Source: Cymodocea nodosa (Eukaryota; Streptophyta; Magnoliopsida; Alismatales; Cymodoceaceae). Taken from it: a stretch of DNA of 64,000 nucleotides. The stretch's first letter is position 1. Every line of letters begins with the position of its first letter. Below the pieces are notes generated by a model, which was not told the origin of the DNA, did no database searches, and saw nothing but the letters and a program-made list of their open reading frames with translations. A program made the translations under genes and the position numbers. Location of the stretch: NCBI GenBank assembly GCA_036874045.1, contig JAZBRI010000008.1:8137001-8201000 (forward strand). The letters are read 5' to 3'. Shown here piece by piece: positions 21,524 to 32,373 of the stretch.

Positions 21524-23030
21524 TGAAAGGACTTCTAGATTTTGATAATGCAAAAATCAATGTAAGGTTTTGAATTGTATTTATCAAGATTAGTCTATAC
21601 ATCAAAAAGATCAGAAGACAAACAAATCGAAGTAGCAAACAGGTTGCAGTAAATCTCAGAATGTGCTGCCACAGATAATCGGACAGTTAAGAAGGATTGA
21701 ATGATTGAATAGTTAAGGAATTAACTATCCGGAAGCTTAAAGGACTTTTCGAAGAGTTACAGGTATAACTATCCAAAAGTTAAGTCATTCAATTAATCAC
21801 GTGCAGAAATACAGAACGGAAGCTTAAAGGACTTGTCGGAGAGTTAGATAACTATCCGAGTTTTCTTTTCGGAGAGTTAGATAACTATTCGAGTTTTTCG
21901 GTGAGTTACAGGTATAACTTTCTGGAACTTAAGTCATCCTCTTATGCACGTGCAGAATGGAGAAGCCGACAATCAAAAGCTTAAAGGAAAAATCAGAGAG
22001 TTAGATAACTATCTGAAATCTCAAAGAGAGTTTCGATGAGTTACAGTTTAACTATCCGAAACTTAAGTCACTGAATTTCCCATGTGCAGAATTCTAGATA
22101 GAAGCTCAAATAAGTTTTCGGAGAGTTAGAAAGATAACTATTCAAAATCTTGAAGCGTTTCGGTGAGTTACAGGGATAACCATCCGAAACTTAAGTCAGT
22201 CTTTTATGCACTTGTTGAATTAAAGCAATCGGAAAGTTAACAGAGGGTTACTATAACTAACTATCCGATAGTTACATAACTGTTCAGTAAGTTACAATTA
22301 TAAGTATCTAATTGAATGACAGCTCGCAATATATATTCTGGAATCCTACATGGCAGAAAGGTTTAAGTGATCTTTCGGTGAGTTACAGATATTCTTCAAA
22401 GAGTTACACAACTAACTATTCGAAAGGTTAAGAAAATCGGAATGACATCTTGAAATAACTTTCTGAATGGTAACTTACCGTATTTGGGACTGAAGTCTAA
22501 TCTAGTATAGTAGAATACATCCGTTGGAAGAAAATATGATCGTTACACATGTTTGGTATATATACAAGATACAGACAACGGATTTACAAAGTTTTTGCTC
22601 ATATACATACTTACACCAAGCTCAATAGAAGAAAAGGTTTAGAGATCAAATCATCTTCAATAGTTACAGACTGAATTTCCTAAGCTCATCACGCACTCAA
22701 CTCTGTTGCTCACAAGCTAGTGTTTACTGAAGTACATGGATCAAAACTTCAGAGAAAGGATTGATTGAAGCTTCGACAAGGAAGCTCAAGTGAATGGTTG
22801 GTTGGTTCTTGCTTAAACCTTAAAGCAAGTGATTGTAAGTTTGCAAGAGTTTAGTGAAGCCCAAGTATCCCTTGGGGGTGGGCTAGCCATTAGTGGTGAA
22901 CCACCTAAAATCTCTATGTGAATTCTGTTATTGTGTGCTTGCTATCTCTTTACATTAAACTACTTCTAAAAGGTTAAGAAATGAATTATTACCATTCACC
23001 CCCCCTCTGGTAAGCCTTAAGGTCCTAACA
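21524..23030 (+). mobile_element. Solo LTR, Sirevirus-like, inside G
   Basis: 1507 bp from TGAAAGGACT to GGTCCTAACA, an imperfect terminal inverted repeat, flanked by GTATA duplications and with no internal region. The 3' end has ATTCACCCCCCCTCTGGTAA, the same tail as families I and II, which gives + orientation and points to a Sirevirus origin. U3 is packed with CGGAGAGTTAGATAACTATC-type dyads and two CACGTGC boxes (21798, 21950). A TATA-like GGTATATATACAAG lies near 22556. Probably left by recombination between two LTRs. Confidence 0.88.
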
Positions 23031-23035
23031 GTATA
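23031..23035. repeat. Target-site duplication GTATA, right
   Basis: Partner of 21519-21523. Confidence 0.88.
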
Positions 23036-23355
23036 GATAACACAAGAGCTTCTTCATAATATTTTCGGATTGAAAAATGAAGGAATAGAAATTCTAGAAA
23101 GCATAACTACAGTTGAGTGGACAAAACAAGTAATAAAGGACTGTTTAACTATCAATCCTGGTGTGCCATTATTAAACAGATTGAAGCACTTAAAGGGTAA
23201 AACACACATGGTAGCTAACATTTTAATTAAAAATGTCTACCATTTTAAAGACGTGCAAGACTGTTTAAAAGTTTTACAAATTTTATGAATGACATGGTTA
23301 AATGCATGATAATGGGTTAATGCTTGAAAATATCTGCATGCTGAAAAGTAAAATG

Positions 23356-23470
23356 TAAATTCTGCACAACAGGAAATGAACTGTAAGTTAAAAATTCATA
23401 TAATGTTTAAATTTATTGAGTTACATTAGAAATTGCATTAATAACATGTATTTAACTTTAATTAAGTTGA
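23356..23470 (+). repeat. Inverted repeat arm, G side
   Basis: Matches the reverse complement of 24388-24494 (TAAATTCTGCA, ACAGGAAATGAACT, ATATAATGTT, TTTAACTTTA and TTAAGTTG in the same order). The arms are 3' noncoding sequence of the two opposed family III copies G and H. Confidence 0.75.
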
Positions 23471-24387
23471 CAAAATGCAGGAGAGAAAAAAAAATATAGA
23501 AGTTAATATGAGGAGTAAGTTTTAGAAATTTGCTAAGTGTTAACTCAACGAACTTAGTTCATTAGTTAACCTTAACTCCACGAGGTCAATAATAAAATAT
23601 AAGGTCACTACGTTGAGTTATCTGTAACTCAACGAAGTTAGTCCGTGGAGTTAGAAATAGTAACTGAAGCTGGTTCGTTGAGTTAACTGTAACTCAACGA
23701 GGTTAGTTTGTGGATTAAGCTGAACTGTTATTCTTTTAGCCATGAACAAAACTTCGTGAGTTAGTGGTTACTGAAATTTGAAATTAGAAATAGAACATGT
23801 ATCCATAAAAATAGGAACCATACTGCACGTTACAAGACACGTTCTTGCAACAAGATTCATTTGCTTTATGGACGTGCATTATAAATATAGAATAGAATGT
23901 TATTTACGAGTTACCAGCACCTGAGGAGAAAAGAAAATTCGTAGGGGAACTGGAAGGAGAAGTAGCTGATTCAACTTCATCTGTCAACAACTATTTATTG
24001 AGAATAAAGCATCAGACTGGTATGTAATTAATCTTCTGCTATTTTACTTTATGTTAAGAGTTTATGAGCACATGGATTCGTTCTCCTAGCACTAAATGAT
24101 TAGTAAGAACACCTACACTGGATTATTCAACACAAAGGCATATTGAAATATTTTCTAAATATTTTCTAAGAGATGGTTATATACTTTGTCACCTGATTCA
24201 ATTTTTGCATGGACTGAATATTGCTTTGTTTTTCTGGAAAAATATTATCCAACACATCAAACAATTAAAAAGAAAAAGGAAATATTAATGTGTAGCCAAA
24301 AATATGGAGAATCAACAACTTAGCAAATTTTTCTAACAACTACTTTTCATCTTAATTTCTATATATATATATATATATATATATTTC
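23471..24387 (+). other. Unassigned 917 bp between the G and H arms
   Basis: No protein family recognised. Contains two perfect hairpins with 4-base loops (23611-23634, arms CGTTGAGTTA; 23675-23700, arms TCGTTGAGTTA), a 43-codon open stretch at 23896-24027 (ELPAPEEKRKFVGELEGE within it) ending beside a donor-like GGTATGTAAT, and an AT repeat at its right end. Confidence 0.5.
24361..24384. repeat. (AT)12 microsatellite
   Basis: Twelve uninterrupted AT units beside the H inverted arm. Confidence 0.95.
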
Positions 24388-24494
24388 AACTTAAGTAAAG
24401 TTAAATGCATTACATTAATGTAGTGTTCCAATTTAAATCTGAACATTATATGCATATTTAACTTATAGTTCATTTCCTGTTATGCAGAATTTAG
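24388..24494 (-). repeat. Inverted repeat arm, H side
   Basis: Partner of 23356-23470. The following 24495-24758 is AT-rich noncoding sequence downstream of H ORF3. Confidence 0.75.
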
Positions 24495-24758
24495 AGTTTC
24501 TACAATTTGTAAACATATTTAGGTGTTTCTTAAATAATCGTGCCTTTAAGTACATCTTTCATTCAATTCAATTTCTTTTAAAACAATCTTGTAATGCTTC
24601 AAACATATATATAGATTAGAATTTCAATACAGCTTTAAATCATTCACTCACAAACATTAGTTCAAAAGCATCTTGTTGTTCAAACATTCATATATATAAA
24701 TAGTTTACAATTACATACAATTAGATATTTTTCAATACAAGTAGATGAATAATACATT

Positions 24759-25872
24759 TTAATCCTTCTTTCTTAGTTCATCTACTTCCTTCTAGAGCTT
24801 TTCTAGTTATTGTTCTAGTTGATTAATTCGTTCTATAGCTCTTGTAAATTCTCTAGAAGGTACACTCATCTCAGCAGCAGTAGCAATATAATTTCTGTAT
24901 TCTTTAACTGAAATGGTTCTTGATCTCATCCTTTTAGATGTCCATTTCATGAAATCTATTCCTTCCACCATTAATTCTAGTATCAAGTCCCTGAAGAATA
25001 ATTTCTTCTTTGCAGATTTGATCTTTGATAGGAAAACTTGACACTAGTTAATTTGAACTTTATTTACAACTACATACGTGCCCATTTAACAAATTGACTT
25101 AGTTCAATGTCGTGGTCATACCTCTAATAGACAGTTTTAACTAAAATGTTTGCCACCATGTGTGCTTTCCCATTCAAATACTTTAGTCTGTTTAGTAATG
25201 GCACACTAGGGTCGATGGCCAAACATTGCTTGATTTCTTGTTCTGTCCATTCAGTTGCAGTTGTATTTTCCAAAATTTCAATCCCTTCATTTTTCAGTCC
25301 AAAAATGTTGTGGAGAAGCTTTGGTGTTATTTGAATATTAACTTCCTCTACATTAGAAATTAATTTTCCTTCTTACTCTCTTAAATTTGCATAAAAATTA
25401 GGTACTAAATTTTCATAAATTGCATGCCCTTTTGTCTTTGGAATAATTTCCAATAGGCCTTAGAATTCAAATAATTCTCTAATCTCCTCCATTCTCATCT
25501 AGTCTACTATCCTACTATAAATTATATCATACACCTTTATTTCTTGATACTTGTTATATGCTTCCTAACTCCAAAAGTGAGCTTCATTCAGAATTGTTAC
25601 TTTAAACAGATCAGGAATTTGGATTTGTTGCTCTAGAGGGGTTTGTTCTTGAATTTCTTCATCAAGTTGTTGAGCTTGTTGTTGTACTTGTTGCTGAAAA
25701 TAATTAGGAGATTCTTGTCTTTCATTTTTAGAATGTGGTAGAGAGCTCGTAAAACTTTCCACACTTTTATCTTGTATTTTCTTCATAAATTGTTGAAGAG
25801 TTTCTCCCTCTTTAGTGGAATTTATCGAATCATTTTCTTCTTGTTCAGCTTCTTCTCTTTCTTCTTCCTCCT
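24759..25872 (-). pseudogene. ORF3 C-terminal half of element H (family III)
   Basis: Minus-strand trace running from the C insertion point (25872) to TAA at 24759. Order: acidic EEEREEAEQEEN; Gln-rich stretch with EEIQEQTPLEQQ; IIYSR; REL FEF-stop-GLL; FYANL; LISNVEEVN; FGLKNEGIEIL; VPLLNRLKYLNGKAHM; then CQVFLSKIKSAKKKLFFRD, GIDFMKWTSKRMRSRTISVK, and a C-terminal leucine-zipper-like AIERINQLEQ..VDELRKKD. The last blocks align with family II KLFYGD...KRLKSRSFSTKELQKYQA, which ties family III to the others. Stops replace Gln or Trp at several points. The N-terminal half is absent; element C starts there. Confidence 0.7.
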
Positions 25873-27126
25873 TGTTAGGAATTTTGTTTTGATGATAAAT
25901 GCTTGATTAAAGTTTATAAATAAGTCTAAATAATATTTTCTAAGTATAATAGTCACATAATTAAATGTTGACAAGTTATTAGAAAGTTTCATTTAAAATT
26001 TCGGATAGTTAAAGTTTTCAAATAGTTAAATTATTCAAATAGTTAGATTTTCAGATAGTTAAACTTTTCGATAGTTAACATTTCGATTTAGTCGAAGAGT
26101 TATGTTAAAAACTCGTATAGTTAAGTTATCTACATGTGTGCTTTTAATGTTTTAAGTTTTCACGTGTTTTCCATGTACGTTCGGTAATGAAAATCAAAGA
26201 GTTAGGTAACTGTTCGAGTTTTTATATGCATGGATAGATAATTATTCGAGTTTTATAAAATGATTAACGAACAGATAAGTTTTCCTTGTTCAGTCACATG
26301 TTTTGTAGGTGCAAAAACTCAAAGAGTTATAAATAAGTGTTTGAGTTTTTATAGGACTTAAAGGATAAGTGTTTGACTAAAGCGGTGACTTAGAAGATAT
26401 TCTACAAATCTCCAAGGAGATAAAGTTTCGGTGAATCTACGAGTGGAAATCGTGGAAATTCAAAATGATAGTGGAGAAAGTGGAAATTTCAAAATGATAG
26501 TGGACATAGTGGAAATTTAAAAAGGATAGTGGAAATCGTAGATAATTTAGTACATGGATAATGGATTAAGTGGATGAACTTGCTGAACGTGTAGTTAGGT
26601 TCGACCACTAATAAAGAGTACGAGCTACATTACAATGAGGATCCCCAATCTCAAAAATCAAGTCTGAATATTCAATCCAGATCCCAATCACAAACTAAAA
26701 AGTCAAGTTTGAATATTCATATCTAGAAAAATTCTCCAACATCAGAAAAAGTTCGAAATTCCAAGCAATTTCAAAAAAAGAGCTACAAAGGCAAGAAGTT
26801 TGGAAATTCGACAATTGAAGAAGAAGAGATATAGAAGCTGAGCAAAAAGAAGGAAATGAGCTATGTGCATAAAGATCAGGTTTTATACAATTAAAAATTA
26901 GTTTTGAATAAGGACTTCATTTTCTATTTGAATTGTATATCAGACATTACTGTATCAAAAATGACAAGAAGGGAATTGTGCTGAAAAGATATTGTAAATT
27001 CTTTCTTTAAAGTTTATAAAGAATAGAATTTTATTTACAAGAGTTTTGTGCTCTTGTTTTATCCGCTGATAATTTAATTACTAAAGACACAATTCACCCC
27101 CCCTCTTGTGATACAACGATCCTACA
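25873..27126 (+). repeat. 5' LTR of element C
   Basis: 1254 bp, TGTTAGGAATTTTG to GATCCTACA; homologous to the B, D and E LTRs but the most diverged at its 5' end. Contains TTTCGGATAGTTAA-type repeats, CACGTG at 26162 and the AATTCACCCCCCCTCTTG tail near 27090. Confidence 0.9.
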
Positions 27127-27128
27127 AC

Positions 27129-27140
27129 TGGTATTAGAGC
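27129..27140 (+). other. Primer binding site of C
   Basis: TGGTATTAGAGC two bases after the LTR; one mismatch to the initiator-Met consensus (C to T). Confidence 0.92.
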
Positions 27141-27214
27141 ATAATTAAAGAACTTTCATTTCCCTATTTAGGAATCAGTTTTTTCTATTATTTACTTAGG
27201 ATCATTTGTTTAAA

Positions 27215-28068
27215 ATGGATAATTCTGAAATCTTAGTTATGATTGAAGGACAGACCACTAATCGTCCTCCTATGTTCGAAGGTAGCAATTATGGCTATTG
27301 GAAATATAGGATGAAAGTATTCTTTTAGTCAATTGATTTCAAATTATGGCATACAATTAGCAATCTTATAGTGTTAGTTACGACTCCATATGATACTTGG
27401 ACTTTTAATGAAAAGGAGGGAATGACACTGAATGCTAAAGGTTTAAACATCTTATTTTGTGCTTTATCTTATGATCAATTTAACAAAGTTTTTGCATATC
27501 AAATAGCATATGAGATATGGCATGCATTAGAAGTTGCCAACGAAGGTACTAACCAAGTCAAGGAATCTAAGATTAATATGTTAGTACATAAATATGAGCT
27601 TTTTAAAATGCATGAAAATGAATGTATCTCTGATATGTTTTCCCATTTTTTTTAGATTGTAAATTCATTAAAATCTTTAGGCAAGAAATTTGAGGAAAAA
27701 GACTTGGTAACAAAGATCCTTAGATCTTTAACTAAAATTTGGGCTTAAAAGACAACATTTATTGAAGAGTCCAAAGATTTAAATACATATACTCTTGATG
27801 ATCTCATAGGCAATTTGACCACCTATGAAGTACAACATTTAGATCCAAAAGGGAAGAATCCTAGAAGGGATTGGCTTTTGAGGCTGATAAAGTCTTAGAA
27901 GTCACTAGTGATTCTGACAATGGTTTACTGTTGTTAATCAGAAAATTTAGAAATCTGTTGAAGAAACACAAGAACTTTAGGTCAGCAAAGACATTTAGAG
28001 ATATGGAGAAGAAGTCATTCATGAAAGAAAAAATCATATGCTACAAGTGCAATAGGCCATGTCACTTT
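27215..28068 (+). pseudogene. gag: gag N-terminal part of element C
   Basis: Starts MDNSEILVMIEGQTTNRPP and follows the family II gag: YWKYRMKVFF-stop-SIDFKLW, TPYDTWTFNEKE, NAKGLNILFCALS, KINMLVHKYELFKMHENE, and near the end a knuckle CYKCNRPCHFQHD, where the fourth ligand is lost as the sequence crosses into F-left. At least two Gln-to-stop changes and one shift near 27870. The role would have been capsid and RNA packaging. Confidence 0.85.
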
Positions 28069-29487
28069 CAACATGACATGCAATTAGATTATTGTATTTC
28101 TGCAATGCTTGCTTAGATCTAAAATAAATTGAATTACCTTGAATTTGTAATACTGTACACAAAGAAGGTGATACCTGAAGCCGTGATTCAGAGTTTAATT
28201 CATCTTCAAGAACTTCTTTGTCAAAATGAATGTCATGTTGTTCCTCTGTGAAAATATTTTCTTGAAGCTACTTATGTACACTTGATTCTTTAGCTTCAAC
28301 AGTGTAAGGAACATTTTCAATATCCACTACATTCATTTGTTCAGTTTCTATAGAAATATAGAGTTCAAATTTTGCACAAATTCAGCAGCCTGTGTATCTA
28401 TCGGTAATTTTTCAATTTCTACAACAGATAGTTCCATTTGTACATGTTGTGAATTCTCAGACTCTGCTTCTATAGATTCTGAAGAAGGCTGGTTGACATT
28501 TAGCTCTTCTAGAGTCTTAACTTTTTCAATATCTACTACTCTAGACAATTCAACCTTAGAACTAGTTACTACCTCAACATTGTCAATTATATTTGCAATA
28601 ACTTGTTCAATGTCAGTTGCCTGGTGCTCTGATTTTTCAATTTCTGCATCATCAAGACTTGTACTATTAGAAAAACTTGAGCTCATATTTGACTTGGATT
28701 TCTTCTCAAGTTTTCTAGCAAGAGAAAATAAAGTCTCATTATCTTCATCAGTTTCAGTATGTTCGAAACTGATGAGTTTATTAGATGCACTATAAGGTAC
28801 AATGTCTAGACATATATTGTCCTTTGGAAATAAGTGCTCATCTGATTGTCCTTCTCCAGTAGACTTTGTTTCCTTAGACATAATTTTTCTGATTTTCCTT
28901 CTTCTATAAAATTTCTATTTCTCCTCGTCAAGTATTGCTGTTTTCTTTTAAAATTGCTCCATAAAAGTTTTTTGCTTTAATTTTTCAAAGGCACTTTCTA
29001 TTGCTATAGCTTTTCAAAGACTGTCAACATTTCTTTTATCTATAGTAATATGTGATTCTACTTGTTTTGAATATAAAGGAGTAGGGATAGCTGATTCATG
29101 CTCTTCCTTAAATGCAAGTAGTATTGTACCGTTTATAGGTATTTGAGGAATTCTAGTTGATGTACTTACACATTTTTCCAAATATTTTACACATTGTTCT
29201 AAAAATGCAATTTCAGCACATTTCATTTTGTATTCTCTATCATATTTACTTCGAATACCCATATATGTAATATTTGCATCAGCATTTTGAAACTCTTGTC
29301 TAACTTTACCTAGTATACCTTGAGGAAAGAAGTAATCCCTATAAATTTCTGCTAACCTTTTGTCCACTCGAAGTATTTTCTTGAACCAAGTGCATGGAAC
29401 TTCATCAGTATCTATTTCTTTTCTTTTTGCATCTCCTCTACTTTTACCTTTTCCTCTGCCACGACCTTTATAGAACTTGGAGACCAT
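28069..29487 (-). pseudogene. ORF3 of element F (family I), truncated
   Basis: Begins at ATG 29487 (MVSKFYKGRGRGKGK, the same start as A) and is open to about 29014, with a second open stretch 28881-28348. It keeps the RG-rich start, the TYMGIRSKYDREYKMK block, the YRRRKIRKIMSK basic cluster and the acidic Ser/Glu region. It is cut at 28069, just before the shared C-terminal domain. Stops near 29011 and around 28920-28960. Very similar to A over the shared part. Confidence 0.8.
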
Positions 29488-31020
29488 CGTCATAGGTTGT
29501 TATAGCAACAAGCGAGAAAGATTTTCTTGACAAGGTTTACAAAAAACCTAAGTGCCTGTGTAATAAGTATTTAAATAGGGTTTTTAGGTGAATAACTCAA
29601 CTTGTATAAGTCGGGTTTGGATTTCAAATGAGTATTGAATATAGTTTATTCAATCAAGGTACTTGAAAAAATTCTAGTGTAACTCGTTGAGTTAACTAAC
29701 TTAACAAGTAAAATGCTATCTAGAGGTAGTTTTACACGTTACCTTATGTAACATAACGTTCAGTTAGTACACTTAACAAAAAACAAGTTTTAGACGCTTT
29801 CAACTAAAACCTTTCGAAGACAACACACATGCTACACTTAACATTATCTTGAGAACATTGTAAATTATTCTAACATTCTCTTAAAATAGTTTGTTTGTCT
29901 TTTTAAATTGTTTCATCAAGATCTTAAGAGGATTTGAATTTAGGTTAACCAAGATTTGTATTCTGAATTATATTAATCTGGTTTGGACATTGTTAATCCT
30001 CTCCCTACAAATATACTTCTTATATATTCAATAACATACAAAATATACTTGTATAACAATAGATGTTAAGTATAACTATAGTTTTAAATTTTCTTTTTAG
30101 AACCTTTCGTTATCTTGAATTCATCAAAAATGATTTCCAAAATCAATTCGTACTGTATATGAATCAAAACACAACTTTGAACTCAATATGATTAATTCAA
30201 GGAGAATAAAAGAATGTATCTCAAATAAAGGTTTTCAAAAGTACTAATTTTGATTCAATAAATTAGTAATCATATTGGTAGAAACTATATTTGATTCAAA
30301 GATATCTATAATTAATGAAACTTTTTTTATTATTTTAAATATTGATAATTTTCTTTAAAAATTAGTTTGAAAAGCTTGAATCATACAAGAGCTTTCTAAT
30401 ATACCCTTGAAATGAGCTTTCAGTCAACAATCTTAGATCTGATCAGGACCTTAGGTTGCTAGATTTAAAGAATCCTTTTTTAGGACAACAATCCTTACAT
30501 ACCTATCTGCTCAAGTACAAAAGGCTTATGATCAAACTGATTAATAAACTCTTAAAGATTTTCACTTTGTAAGTACTTTTCATTTTAAGCACAGTATATA
30601 TGTATTCCATTAATACAGATGCAATAAAAGACAAATCTCATACAATTTTTACTTCTATGATTTTACTGAAAATATGAATCAGTTTCAATAAGCTTATGCT
30701 TTTGATTAACATTTTAAGATGAGTTACATATAAATTATTCTACAAGTTTAATCAATCAAGTCAAATTCATGCATGATTATATGCACTTTCCTCGATTCAA
30801 AGAAAAACACTTAAACAAAATTTCAGAATTTCAGAAGTATTTAATGTTTTTCATTTACACTTCCACTTAAAATCGTGAAAACCATTAAAATTGATAACTT
30901 ACTTAAAATCAATAAGATACTACTATGATTTTACAATAAATACATAATATCTTAAGCAGTAGTTTAGATATTACTTAGATATTTATGATAAGTATATAAT
31001 ATCTATGAGGTGAACAACAT
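29488..31020 (-). other. Spacer between pol and ORF3 of element F
   Basis: Matches 5842-7398 of A throughout, including AATCCTCTCCCTAC near 29996 and the TTAAGATGAGTTACATATAA block. No gene. Confidence 0.8.
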
Positions 31021-32209
31021 TGTTAGGTATTTAATTTTGATGATATATACTTCATTAAGATTTTTAAATAAGTCTACATAATATTCTCTAAGTATATTTC
31101 TCTAAGTATAATAGTTAACAGATTATCAGAAAGTTTCATTGTTATGTCGGATAAATTAAAGATTTCTAAAGAGTTAGATTTTCGATAGTTAAACTTTCGG
31201 ATAGTTAACATTTTGTTTTTGTCAAATAGTTTATGTTAAAAACTCGTATAGTTAAGTTATCTGCACGTGTGTTTTTAATGTTTTTAGTTGTCACGTGTTT
31301 TCCATGTGCATTCGGTAACGAAAATCGAATAGTTAGATAATTGTTCGAGTTTTTATACGCATGGATAGATAACTATTCGAGTTTTATAAAAGGACTAACG
31401 AACAGATAAGTTTTTTTGTTTAGCCACGTGTTTTGCAAGTGCAAAAACTCGAAGAGTTAAAGGATAAGTGTTCGAGTTTTTACAGGACTTAAAGGATAAG
31501 TGTTCGACTAAATTGAAGACTTAGAAGATATTCTACAAGACTCTAAGAAGATAAAGTTTTGGTGAATCTATGAGTGGAGATCGTGGACACTCAAAAAGAT
31601 AATAATTTGGATTAAAGAGAAAATTAGTACGTGGATTATGGATTGTGGATCAAGTGGATGAACATGCTGAACGTGAAAGACAACAGAGTTCGACTACAAA
31701 TAGAGAGTACGAGCTACATTACAGCAGGTGATCCTAATCTCAAAAACCAAGTCTGAATATTCAATCCGGAACCCTAACTGAAAAGTTAAGTTTGAATATT
31801 CATATTCTGAAAAGTTCTCCAACATCAGAAGAAATTTGGAATTCCAAGAAATTTCAGAAAAGAAGCTGCAAATGTAAGAAGTCTGGAAATTCGACAACTA
31901 GAGAAGAAGAGATATAGAAGCTGAGCAAAGAGAAAGAAAGAAAGAAGCTGTGTGCATAAAGATCAGGTTTTATACAATTCAAAATTATTTTTGAATAAGA
32001 GCTTTCTTTTTCTATTTGAATTGTATATCAAACATTACTATATCAAAACCTTCAAGAAGGGAATTAAGCTGAAAAGATATTGTAAATTTTGTTTTTAAAT
32101 AAAGAATAGAATTTCATTTATGAGTGTTTTGTGCTCTTGTTTTATCCTCTAGTATTTAATTACTAAAGACACAATTCACCCCCCCTCTTGTGATATAGAC
32201 GATCCTACA
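31021..32209 (+). repeat. 5' LTR of element D
   Basis: 1189 bp, TGTTAGGTAT to GATCCTACA. TATA at 31385-31391; CACGTG at 31265, 31293 and 31425; the AATTCACCCCCCCTCTTG tail near 32173. Confidence 0.92.
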
Positions 32210-32211
32210 AC

Positions 32212-32223
32212 TGGTATTAGAGC
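32212..32223 (+). other. Primer binding site of D
   Basis: TGGTATTAGAGC two bases after the LTR, initiator-Met type with one mismatch. Confidence 0.92.
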
Positions 32224-32373
32224 TTCTATTTTTTACTTATTTTTTTTAGATTTACTATGCTTCGCTACAACTAGTATCAATGCACTTAAACTGTTTAAAG
32301 CATCCGAAAAGCCTTCATTTCTTTATTTAGGAATCGGTTTTTCCTGTCATTTACTTTGATTCATCTGTTTAAA

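Larger units (their letters stand above)
20151..23290 (+). pseudogene. ORF3 of element G (family III), broken and split by a solo LTR
   Basis: Coding traces begin near 20151 (MMPEFWEEIDTTRFLKELEE) and continue through Lys/Glu-rich helical sequence. A 135-codon open stretch at 20579-20986 contains AKAHLVFDALHKRRVAEKLK, followed by a frameshift near 20965 and an acidic Gln/Glu region (EEEIQEQTPLEQQ). The domain shared with H and the other families follows: IIYSR, KDLFEF-stop-GLL, FYANLREGE, then after the insertion FGLKNEGIEIL and VPLLNRLKHLKGK, decaying near 23260. The solo LTR sits at 21524-23030. Several stops replace Gln or Trp. No pol or LTR of this family is present, so its assignment to a retroelement rests on homology to the ORF3s of A, B, D and E. 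Confidence 0.65.
25873..28068 (+). mobile_element. Element C: truncated family II element (LTR, PBS, gag only)
   Basis: A complete 5' LTR, PBS and the start of gag, then an abrupt switch near 28068 to reverse-oriented family I ORF3 (F-left). Inserted into H ORF3; the preceding five bases are CTCCT. Pol and 3' LTR are lost. Confidence 0.85.
28069..31020 (-). mobile_element. Element F, left part (family I), interrupted by D and E
   Basis: Colinear with A from about 4430 to 7398: ORF3, spacer, and the 40 bases after the pol stop, ending AACAT at the D LTR. The matching right part resumes at 53494 at the A-equivalent of 7959. That the two halves belong to one element is an inference from family, orientation and complementary extents. 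Its 3' LTR was lost at the fusion with C. Confidence 0.75.
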
